A DNA stretch of 28,650 nucleotides from Euryarchaeota archaeon UBA62 (GTDB taxonomy: Archaea; Thermoplasmatota; Poseidoniia; Poseidoniales; Thalassarchaeaceae), in contig DAPJ01000002.1 in NCBI GenBank assembly GCA_002502095.1, positions 1 through 28,650 on the forward strand. The letters are read 5' to 3'. Each line of letters starts with the position of its first letter. Positions within the stretch are counted from its first letter, which is position 1. Both the position numbers and the translations under genes were made by a program. Shown here piece by piece: positions 22,368 through 28,650 of this stretch. The notes beneath the pieces are model-generated. The model was not told the origin of the DNA, did no database searches, and saw only the letters and a program-made list of their open reading frames with translations.

Positions 22368-24689
22368 ATGAATAGGAAGTCGATGAGAACTCTACTTGTC
22401 CTATCGGCTATCGCTATGGCGATGATAGTATCGCCTGCAGTAGTATCATACCCAACTGGTATTCAGGGCGTTAAGGACTCAGGGTGTAACTGTCACGGGG
22501 CAACTACTAGCTCTGAGGTTGTCCCTTCAATTACCGGACTCCCAGACCAGTACAACTACTCTGAGTCATATGAAATCGTAGTATCTTTCGTTGGTGGGCC
22601 AGCTAGTCCGACCAACTCCAATCAGGGAGGATTCAATCTCTGGGTTAGCGACGGAGAGCTCTCTCCCTCAGACGCTACTGTCCAATCATACAATCCAAAC
22701 GAGGTGAGTCATACTGAAGCTGGGAATGATCAGACATCTTGGACTCTGACATGGACCTCTCCCTCTTCAGACAGGAATGTGGAATTCATCCTCCATACCA
22801 ACTCTGTTAACGGAAATGCAGATGGCGCCAATGGTGGTAGCTCTGGAGACATGTGGAACAAACTCACAGCTAAGGTATCCCCACCTGTATTGGTTCTTGA
22901 AGAGGCAGATCCATTCGTTGTATTGTCAACCTTGATTGTTGTTTCTGCTATTCTCCTAGCTTTCACACTAGCATACGTCTTCTACAGGACAAATCCAGAG
23001 TCCTTCACCTGGGACTACTTCGCACCATGGATAGCAGGTTGGCTTACTACAACTGACCACAAGAAAGTAGGCACTCTGTACTTTGTTGCTGGTCTATTCT
23101 TCCTAGGAGTTGGTGGAATCATGGCTATGATGATTAGAATACAGCTGGCTGTACCAGGTAATGACTTCTTGACACAAGATCAGTATAATCAGTTCTTCAC
23201 ACTTCATGGTACGACTATGATATTCTTAGCTGCAATGCCTCTGATTAATGGATTTGCCAACTGGATGGTACCCCTTCAGATTGGTGCACCTGACTTGGCT
23301 CTTCCTAGGCTGAATGCAATGTCATTCTGGCTTCAACCAGTCGGCGCACTTCTGATATTCACTGGAGTATTTTCTGGCTCGGGAGCTGATACTGGATGGA
23401 CTGGATACGCGCCTTACGTAGTTAGTGAGACCGCACACATGGGTACTACCATGTGGGTAGCGGGTCAGATAATGCTGGTAGCCTCCTCCACTTTAACAGG
23501 AATAAATTTCCTTACAACAATAGCAGTCATGAGGGCCCCAGGAATGGGATGGCTGCAGATGCCATTATTCACGTGGTCAATACTAATCGCGAACCTAATG
23601 CTGTTCTTATCTATACCAGCATTCGGAATTGGACTTATCCAAGTATATCTAGACAGAGTAATTGGTACAGCTTTCTATGATGTCTCAGCTGGGGGAGACC
23701 CCCTTCTATGGAGCCATCTTTTCTGGTACTTCGGACACCCTGAAGTGTACGTGGTCATAGTACCTGCCTTTGGAGTGATCTCAGAGGTGATTGCCACGAG
23801 TGCTAGGAGATCTATTTTCGGATACCGCTCAATGGTATATGCGATGGCAGGAATTGGGGTTGTCTCATTCATTGTCTACGGGCATCACATGTTCACCAGT
23901 GGAATGAGCCCGACTCTAAGATTCGTCACTATGCTAACTACAATGCTTGTCGCGGTACCCACTGGAATCAAGATATTCAACTGGCTCAAGACCATGCATG
24001 GGGGCTCATTAGTCTACAGAACACACACCCTTTGGACACTCGGCTTCCTTGTTACATTCACTCTGGGAGGAATTTCAGGGATGTTCTTCCCCTCCATAGC
24101 CATGGACCTCCATCTTCACGAGTCATACTTCGTAGTCGCTCATTTCCACTACGTTCTAGTCGGTGGAACAGTCTTCGGTTTCTATGCCGCGATCTACTAC
24201 TGGTTCCCCAAGATGTCTGGTAGGATGCTGGATGAGAAACTAGGAGTTCTGCACTTCCTAGTGGGCTTCATCTCATACAACGCTCTATTCTGGCCCATGC
24301 ACAGGCTAGGAGTATGGGGAATGGCCCGAAGGCATCACACCTATTTCGTTACCACAGAGGAGGCAATGGGGGCACTTCCCATAGAGGCGGCGGGGTGGAA
24401 CATGTTCATATCCGTATCAGCATTCATCTTCTTCTTCTCCAACTTCATCATGGTGGCCAACATGATCAAGACCCTGATCAGAGGAGAAAAGGCACCTCCT
24501 GATCCATGGGGAGGATGGTCCTTCGAGTGGATGACTGAATCCCCTCCGCCTACCCCAAGCTTCGACCCACATAATCTACCGGTACTTACTGATGCGAACG
24601 AGCACATCGCCAATGAGCCGGGAACGCTCAGCAAATTATTCAATAGACTAATGGTCAGCGAGGAAGATACTGAGGAGGTGACACATTGA
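22368..24689 (+). CDS. coxA: Cytochrome c oxidase subunit I with N-terminal exported domain
   Basis: 773 residues, much longer than the usual 520-560. Residues 1-28 form a signal segment. Residues about 30-170 form a beta-rich exported domain like choice-of-anchor V/Reeler domains (GFNLWVSDG, VSHTEAGN, SWTLTWTSP, SSGDMWNK) with C40, C42 and H43 in GCNCHG. A membrane helix (about 183-206) leads into a full CoxI: heme a ligands H280 and H594, heme a3 ligand H592, CuB ligands H457, H506 and H507, with E459 and Y461 in GHPEVY marking the A1 type. It reduces oxygen to water and pumps protons. AGGAGA precedes the ATG, 11 bases after cox2. Confidence 0.95.
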   Translation: MNRKSMRTLLVLSAIAMAMIVSPAVVSYPTGIQGVKDSGCNCHGATTSSEVVPSITGLPDQYNYSESYEIVVSFVGGPASPTNSNQGGFNLWVSDGELSPSDATVQSYNPNEVSHTEAGNDQTSWTLTWTSPSSDRNVEFILHTNSVNGNADGANGGSSGDMWNKLTAKVSPPVLVLEEADPFVVLSTLIVVSAILLAFTLAYVFYRTNPESFTWDYFAPWIAGWLTTTDHKKVGTLYFVAGLFFLGVGGIMAMMIRIQLAVPGNDFLTQDQYNQFFTLHGTTMIFLAAMPLINGFANWMVPLQIGAPDLALPRLNAMSFWLQPVGALLIFTGVFSGSGADTGWTGYAPYVVSETAHMGTTMWVAGQIMLVASSTLTGINFLTTIAVMRAPGMGWLQMPLFTWSILIANLMLFLSIPAFGIGLIQVYLDRVIGTAFYDVSAGGDPLLWSHLFWYFGHPEVYVVIVPAFGVISEVIATSARRSIFGYRSMVYAMAGIGVVSFIVYGHHMFTSGMSPTLRFVTMLTTMLVAVPTGIKIFNWLKTMHGGSLVYRTHTLWTLGFLVTFTLGGISGMFFPSIAMDLHLHESYFVVAHFHYVLVGGTVFGFYAAIYYWFPKMSGRMLDEKLGVLHFLVGFISYNALFWPMHRLGVWGMARRHHTYFVTTEEAMGALPIEAAGWNMFISVSAFIFFFSNFIMVANMIKTLIRGEKAPPDPWGGWSFEWMTESPPPTPSFDPHNLPVLTDANEHIANEPGTLSKLFNRLMVSEEDTEEVTH
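24674..24681 (+). promoter_or_regulatory. Strong ribosome-binding site deciding the cox3 TTG start
   Basis: GGAGGTGA, a full Shine-Dalgarno match to the usual archaeal 16S rRNA 3' end, lies four bases before the TTG at 24686 and inside the end of cox1. It supports the TTG start, whose bases overlap the cox1 stop (TTGA), and shows that the organism uses Shine-Dalgarno initiation within operons. Confidence 0.75.
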
Positions 24690-25795
24690 GCGTTCACGAT
24701 GACCACCACCCTAGTGCATGGGGTCCACATGATTGGAGTCACGGTGCTCCTCACAACTCATGGTCCCCCTTCATCATGAGTGTCGGAATAGGAATTTTCC
24801 TCTTCTCCGTAGCAGGGGTCTACAGATGGGGTGAAATGATAGATGCAGGTTCCATAGCGTTAGTATTCGCAGGTCTTGCAATAGTCATGTTCGGTCTGGC
24901 GGTATTCTGGCGTCAAGATATGTCCTTTGATGGGAGCTATGAGCCCAAGGCCACTGGAACCCCATTCAGAGGCATTGATATCAGGAAGGTATCAGTATGG
25001 ATTTTCTTAATGTCTGAGATGATGGTATTCACCTCCCTCTTCAGTACATACATGAGATACAGATTCGGTATTGAGTCATGCGAGTCAGTTTTCGAGTCAG
25101 GCCAGTGGGTAGAGGGAACATCAGTCACATGCTTCGAACCGGCAGGACACCTGATCGCGTCATCTTGGTTCCACATAGCCCCCGGTGCGATTAACACATT
25201 CGCCCTCATCGTTTCCTCATTCACTGTGGTTCAGGCACTTAGGTATGCTAAGAAGGTGGATTTAGATCATAAGGTAAGGACGAAGCTAGTTACTAGGTAT
25301 CTGGGGGCTACAACAGTTCTTGCCATACTCTTCCTGACACTAAAGATGATTGAGTGGTTCATAGGATTCCCCCTCCCAGAATTCCTTGCAGAGTACAACC
25401 ATGGAGACACCACAATCAAATCCCTGTATGCCGAAGGATACCTAATCAATGCTGATAGTTACCAGCACCATTACTACGATACTGCATACTTGGCCGATCA
25501 TGGCCATGGGATTTCCCATGATACCGAGCTCTACGCCATGATGGAATCAGGAACTCACTCTGGAGGACAGATGATGGCCAATATCAGAGTTAGCGCATCC
25601 ACATTCTATGTTACAACAGGTACTCACGGGGTCCACGTACTTGGCGGAATAATCGGACTAATGTACATGACATTCAAGGCCAGCAGAGGAGGATACACTC
25701 CTGAGAACGCTGTCTCAATAGAGTATTTCGGACTTTACTGGCACTTCGTTGACCTGATATGGGTCATCGTCTTCCCATTCTTCTATCTGTACTGA
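24686..25795 (+). CDS. coxC: Cytochrome c oxidase subunit III
   Basis: 369 residues, TTG start set by the upstream GGAGGTGA and overlapping the cox1 stop. The family core includes NSWSPFIMSVGIGIF, KVSVWIFLMSEMMVF (E111 is the conserved glutamate), GAINTFALIVSSFTVV, TGTHGVHVLGGIIGL and YWHFVDLIWVIVFP, giving seven or so helices. It stabilises subunit I and proton uptake. It is about 100 residues longer than typical: a loop at about 130-155 with C132 and C149, and a His/Tyr-rich external loop at about 235-300. The first 23 residues are also His-rich. Confidence 0.95.
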   Translation: MSVHDDHHPSAWGPHDWSHGAPHNSWSPFIMSVGIGIFLFSVAGVYRWGEMIDAGSIALVFAGLAIVMFGLAVFWRQDMSFDGSYEPKATGTPFRGIDIRKVSVWIFLMSEMMVFTSLFSTYMRYRFGIESCESVFESGQWVEGTSVTCFEPAGHLIASSWFHIAPGAINTFALIVSSFTVVQALRYAKKVDLDHKVRTKLVTRYLGATTVLAILFLTLKMIEWFIGFPLPEFLAEYNHGDTTIKSLYAEGYLINADSYQHHYYDTAYLADHGHGISHDTELYAMMESGTHSGGQMMANIRVSASTFYVTTGTHGVHVLGGIIGLMYMTFKASRGGYTPENAVSIEYFGLYWHFVDLIWVIVFPFFYLY

Positions 25796-25801
25796 GGTGA
25801 T
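25794..25801 (+). promoter_or_regulatory. Ribosome-binding site deciding the cox4 TTG start
   Basis: GAGGTGAT overlaps the cox3 stop codon (25793-25795) and lies three bases before the TTG at 25805. It supports that start and translational coupling between cox3 and cox4. Confidence 0.7.
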
Positions 25802-25804
25802 AAA

Positions 25805-26152
25805 TTGGCGCACTATACTATACTTGGAAAAGACCCATACTGGATGAACTTCATTGGTTTGATGGTATTGACCCTAATTGAAGTGGTTGCCGTCGGCTTC
25901 CATCTTCCAGATGAGAGAATTTTCATCTTCAGCAACTACACTCTGATGATACTAACCGTTGTGGCCATTCCTAAATTCATCATGATAGCGCTGATATTCA
26001 TGCACTTGTACGGAGAGGAGGACTCAGGTATTCTTACAGTGACTGCACTGTTCCCATCATTCTTCATTATCATAATGATTCTATTCATTGGTTTGACTCA
26101 TCCCGAGGCAACAACCGGACTTCCAGCATGGTGCAGACCTGGGACCTACTGA
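25805..26152 (+). CDS. coxD: Cytochrome c oxidase subunit IV (prokaryotic type)
   Basis: 115 residues with three membrane helices (about 15-34, 43-67 and 76-97), the build of the small subunit IV of caa3/aa3 oxidases. The segment FIMIALIFMHLYGEED resembles the conserved second helix with its Lys/Phe/Met/His positions in this family. It follows cox3 by nine bases and closes the operon; a tRNA gene follows after 40 bases. The role of subunit IV is structural, supporting assembly. Assignment rests on topology plus operon position. Confidence 0.85.
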   Translation: MAHYTILGKDPYWMNFIGLMVLTLIEVVAVGFHLPDERIFIFSNYTLMILTVVAIPKFIMIALIFMHLYGEEDSGILTVTALFPSFFIIIMILFIGLTHPEATTGLPAWCRPGTY

Positions 26153-26192
26153 TGGAAAGGTTTCATGGCCAGTACCTATTCGCATGTTCGCT

Positions 26193-26278
26193 GCAGACGT
26201 CGCTTAGCCTGGTATAGCGCCGGATTTGAAATCCGGTGTCCTTGTGACTCGGGAGTTCAAATCTCTCCGTCTGCGCCA
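26193..26278 (+). tRNA. trnS: tRNA-Ser(UGA)
   Basis: Class II tRNA. The acceptor stem is GCAGACG/CGTCTGC, perfect over 7 bp. The anticodon stem CCGGA/TCCGG holds loop TTTGAAA with anticodon TGA. A long variable arm (GTC...GAC stem) as expected for serine follows, and the T arm is GGGAG-TTCAAAT-CTCTC. The discriminator is G at 26275 and the terminal CCA at 26276-26278 is encoded. No intron is seen. Confidence 0.95.
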
Positions 26279-26283
26279 TCAAA

Positions 26284-27318
26284 TCACTCTTTATTAGGCG
26301 GATTATCTCCACCACGCACATTCAATACATTCGAATGAAAATCGAATTTTACAGGAGTGGTAATGGATATCTCTCCATCTAGGCTGATATAGAGAGGAGG
26401 ATCATGCCCTCGTTCGAGCGTTGGCTCGCCATTCTCATCGAGTGCCCTTATCTCGAAGGTCTTGCATGGTTCCATGGTTATCTTTCCCCATTTCCCTACA
26501 TGCTTGCCCTTCTCCAATGGCCCCATGACAAATAACATCTGTACCTTCGAAAGACCGAATCCTAGGACAATTCTAGAACTATCTCCGAAGGGATGCATCC
26601 CTGGAGCTACCCTATATCCGCCTCCAAAGGTCTCAGCTTGCATCATAGCGAAAAGTCCTGTAAGGTCCACCTTTCTACCAGGTCCGTCATCCACTCTAAT
26701 CCATGCCATCTGACTCTTCCAGCCTAGTATCGCTTTGATAGCAAGGGCAGTGTATTTCTTCTGACCGCTTATCCAAGAGAATTTACCCTCGTCTTTCATC
26801 CTGTTTATGGAAGAAGTTACTCCTCCATCACACTCAAGAAAGCTCCAGCGAACCAGATTCTCCTCTCTGGATGGCTCCCCTGTAACTGGATAGTGCTTTG
26901 GTGAAGGTATTCCAGGATATTCCGGAGCCCTTAGCCCCTCAACTCTAATTCCCCCAACGTTGTAATCCACACCCTTCTTCAGTATTGAGACGGCACCATC
27001 TATGTCATTGAGAGGTATTCCAATAGATCTAGCAAAATCATCTCCATTTCCCATTGGTATTACTCCAAGCCTCATATCAGAACCGCGAATACCATTGGCT
27101 ACCTCATGAACAGTTCCATCGCCTCCCACTGCTACCACTAAATCGTAGTCACTACCCCTTAAATCGCTGGAAATCTCGATTGCATGGCCTTTTCCGGCTG
27201 TCATGAAGACATCAAAATCTATTCCTGAGGAACTTAGGGACTCTTCCACCTTGTGAAAAATCCTACCTAGCTTACCGTCTCGAGCATTTGGATTGACAAT
27301 ACACGCCACTCGTGTCAC
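26284..27318 (-). CDS. Lipid kinase of the diacylglycerol-kinase catalytic family
   Basis: 344 residues, GTG start. The nucleotide-binding part shows VNPNARDGK near the N-terminus, VAVGGDGTVHEVANG (the GGDGT signature) and VIPMGNGDDFARSIGIP (the P-x-G-x-G-D/N-DFAR block). The rest is the beta-sandwich domain of DagK/YegS-type kinases. These phosphorylate lipid alcohols; in an archaeon the substrate may be an archaeal glycerol-ether lipid or an isoprenoid alcohol. The C-terminal half contains an insertion with EPSREENLVRW. The gene is convergent with the tRNA-Ser gene and divergent from ribD. Confidence 0.9.
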   Translation of the reverse strand: MTRVACIVNPNARDGKLGRIFHKVEESLSSSGIDFDVFMTAGKGHAIEISSDLRGSDYDLVVAVGGDGTVHEVANGIRGSDMRLGVIPMGNGDDFARSIGIPLNDIDGAVSILKKGVDYNVGGIRVEGLRAPEYPGIPSPKHYPVTGEPSREENLVRWSFLECDGGVTSSINRMKDEGKFSWISGQKKYTALAIKAILGWKSQMAWIRVDDGPGRKVDLTGLFAMMQAETFGGGYRVAPGMHPFGDSSRIVLGFGLSKVQMLFVMGPLEKGKHVGKWGKITMEPCKTFEIRALDENGEPTLERGHDPPLYISLDGEISITTPVKFDFHSNVLNVRGGDNPPNKE

Positions 27319-27345
27319 ATACTATCGAGTACTAGCATAGGACTT

Positions 27346-27386
27346 CAATACTGCCGAAGCAAGATATGATAGCGAAGGTAGTATTG
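27346..27386. promoter_or_regulatory. Imperfect inverted repeat in the lipid-kinase/ribD divergent promoter region
   Basis: CAATACTGCC (27346-27355) and GGTAGTATTG (27377-27386) are complementary at nine of ten positions with a G-T at the other, separated by 21 bases. The site lies in the 81-base region between the two start codons and ends 13 bases before the ribD ATG. A shared operator is possible. An AT-rich TTATACATAA follows next to the ribD ATG. Confidence 0.35.
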
Positions 27387-27399
27387 CGATTATACATAA

Positions 27400-28476
27400 A
27401 TGAGCCAAGATGAACAATTCATGCGACTAGCTCTAGAGCTAGGGTCGAGAGGCGGACACAAGGTGTTACCTAACCCACGAGTCGGGTGTGTATTAGTGAG
27501 AGATGGCAAAGTAATAGCAGAGGGATGGCATGATCATATCGGTGGACTACATGCTGAGCAGATGGCTATCGCTGATGCCGAATCAAGAGGGGTTCCTACT
27601 CAAGGATCCACCGCATTCGTCACTCTCGAGCCATGCAATCACTTCGGAAGGACCCCTCCCTGTACAGAGGCCCTACTATGGGCTGGAATAGAGAGGGTAG
27701 TAATTGGATCCATGGATCCTAACCCAACTGTAAGGGGCAATGGAGCAGATTCACTCGAGGGCAATGGAGTAAAAGTCATCACTGGGGTTCTGGAATCAGA
27801 ATGTAACCATCAAATGAGGCCTTTCATGCATTGGTGCCAGAATAGGAGACCATTCGTGACACTCAAAGCCGCACTCGACTCCAATGGTTTCACGGACCGT
27901 GAAATTGACCTAGATCCTATACGATTCTCCTCGGAAGAATCACTCAGACTCGTCCACGAACTTAGAGCTGAATCAATGGCAATTCTAGTAGGAGTCAATA
28001 CAGTAATCAGAGACAATCCATCTCTTACTGTCAGAGGGATAGATATGGGTCCAAGAGAACAACCATTGAGAGTAATCGTTGATCCAAACTGCAAGGTCAA
28101 AGGAGATTACAAGGTATTGTCTGACGAAGAGGCCGAAACTCTTCTAATTCATATCTCAGAACCGGACTTAGATGACGACTCCGAACTGGTTGAGAGAATC
28201 GTATTATCCGATTCAGAAGGCGAGATACCTATTTCCAGAATTCTTGATATGTTAGGTGATAGGGGAATTCAGACTCTTTTGGTGGAAGGGGGGTCAGATA
28301 CTTGGAATAGGTTCATCGAATCTGGATTCGTGGATATGGCTCACATATGCAGGTCACAAATAGAACTAGAAGGAGCTAGATTCCCATTCGATGAAAATAC
28401 ACTCCATGAATGCGGCCTCACAAAGACACGGACCTTTGACTCCGGAGGGGACCTAATCACCCATTGGGAAAAGTAA
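27400..28476 (+). CDS. ribD: Riboflavin biosynthesis protein RibD, bifunctional deaminase-reductase
   Basis: 358 residues, near the E. coli RibD length (367). The N-terminal deaminase has zinc ligands H51 (HAE, with E53), C79 and C88 in PCNHFGRTPPC. The C-terminal reductase (about 148-358) has RPFVTLKAALDSNGF, the ILVGVNTVIRDNPSLTVR block and LLVEGGSDTWNRF. It converts the 2,5-diaminopyrimidine intermediate by deamination, then reduction. This bacterial order differs from the usual archaeal route (reduction first by a stand-alone reductase), so the gene may have been acquired. Its TAA stop touches the CCA end of the convergent tRNA-Arg gene. Confidence 0.94.
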   Translation: MSQDEQFMRLALELGSRGGHKVLPNPRVGCVLVRDGKVIAEGWHDHIGGLHAEQMAIADAESRGVPTQGSTAFVTLEPCNHFGRTPPCTEALLWAGIERVVIGSMDPNPTVRGNGADSLEGNGVKVITGVLESECNHQMRPFMHWCQNRRPFVTLKAALDSNGFTDREIDLDPIRFSSEESLRLVHELRAESMAILVGVNTVIRDNPSLTVRGIDMGPREQPLRVIVDPNCKVKGDYKVLSDEEAETLLIHISEPDLDDDSELVERIVLSDSEGEIPISRILDMLGDRGIQTLLVEGGSDTWNRFIESGFVDMAHICRSQIELEGARFPFDENTLHECGLTKTRTFDSGGDLITHWEK

Positions 28477-28553
28477 TGGTGGGCGATACAGGATTCGAAC
28501 CCGTGTCCTAGCGTCCGAAGCGCCAGATGATATCCAGACTACACCAATCGCCC
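28477..28553 (-). tRNA. trnR: tRNA-Arg(UCG)
   Basis: On the minus strand the acceptor is GGGCGAT/ATCGCCC, perfect over 7 bp. The anticodon stem TGGCG/CGCTA holds loop CTTCGGA with anticodon TCG. The T arm is ACGGG-TTCGAAT-CCTGT. The discriminator is A (28480 complement) and the CCA is encoded at 28479-28477, directly against the ribD stop codon. No intron is seen. The final 97 bases of the window show no gene. Confidence 0.94.
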
Positions 28554-28650
28554 GGCCATTGACGATGGCTATCCCATTTTCAATCCGCCGGATGACAGAC
28601 CACGATTGCTCTCACTAAGCTCCGATGGACCCTGACTGGACAGAAAAGAT

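Noticed and set aside
22485..22500. c-type heme site in the CoxI N-terminal domain
   Set aside because: The motif is C-x-C-H, one residue short of CXXCH, so heme attachment cannot be claimed.
1..28650. CRISPR array, insertion sequence or toxin-antitoxin pair
   Set aside because: I saw no regular direct repeats with spacers, no transposase motifs and no paired small toxin/antitoxin genes.

Overview
The window reads as a compact chromosomal segment of an aerobic archaeon, most likely a marine Euryarchaeota/Thermoplasmatota lineage of the Marine Group II (Poseidoniales) kind. That placement is inference. Archaeal markers are ribosomal protein S8e, SRP19, a Sec61-beta subunit, a small archaeal Toprim protein, a PUA protein of the MCT-1 kind, an archaeal tyrosine recombinase (XerA-like), an NSUN2/Trm4-like RNA methyltransferase and an Lrp/AsnC regulator. 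A complete heme-copper cytochrome oxidase operon shows aerobic respiration. Bacterial-type metabolic genes (pdxH, ribD, an IYD-like nitroreductase) and several lipoproteins are mixed in, as in surface-ocean archaea. No gene-free stretch exceeds about 160 bases, and no CRISPR array, insertion sequence or rRNA is seen.

Layout. 1-882: an AT-rich GIY-YIG/zinc-knuckle/coiled-coil/membrane protein that looks foreign. 934-2546 (minus): a likely operon of a DsrE-like protein, pyridoxamine phosphate oxidase and a membrane-anchored thioredoxin. 2629-3453: a SprT-like metalloprotein convergent with a two-helix membrane protein ending in an EF-hand. 3580-6210 (plus): two lipoproteins, the second an esterase, then an alpha/beta hydrolase overlapping by one base. 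6207-8319 (minus): rps8e, srp19, a GNAT acetyltransferase and an SDR dehydrogenase. 8420-10453 (plus): PUA protein, a secreted protein with a sortase-like C-terminal tail, an iodotyrosine-deiodinase-like flavoprotein and a small protein. 10454-14692 (minus): a SAP-domain membrane protein, ParA and a DMT transporter. 14828-17004 (plus): RimK-like ATP-grasp ligase and XerA-like recombinase. 17007-18665: small proteins of unknown role plus Sec61-beta. 18821-20991 (plus): NSUN methyltransferase and an Lrp regulator. 20993-21553 (minus): Toprim protein. 21607-26152 (plus): cox2-cox1-cox3-cox4. Then tRNA-Ser(UGA), a diacylglycerol-kinase-family lipid kinase (minus), ribD (plus) and tRNA-Arg(UCG) (minus).

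How genes work together. The four cox genes form a caa3/A1-type terminal oxidase. cox3 and cox4 start with TTG behind strong Shine-Dalgarno sequences, and a perfect palindrome sits just before cox2. The CoxI subunit carries an unusual exported N-terminal domain of about 170 residues. rps8e, srp19, the PUA protein and Sec61-beta belong to translation and protein export. ParA and the SAP-domain membrane protein are same-strand neighbours and could form a membrane-tethered DNA-positioning pair. A 17-base perfect hairpin abuts the parA start codon.

The observations most worth following are the GIY-YIG/zinc-knuckle gene (resembling a family known from eukaryotes and large DNA viruses), the CoxI fusion, the SAP-TM/ParA pair, the IYD homologue with its substrate-binding triad, and the palindromes at gene starts. 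All calls come from reading the sequence; no database search was run.
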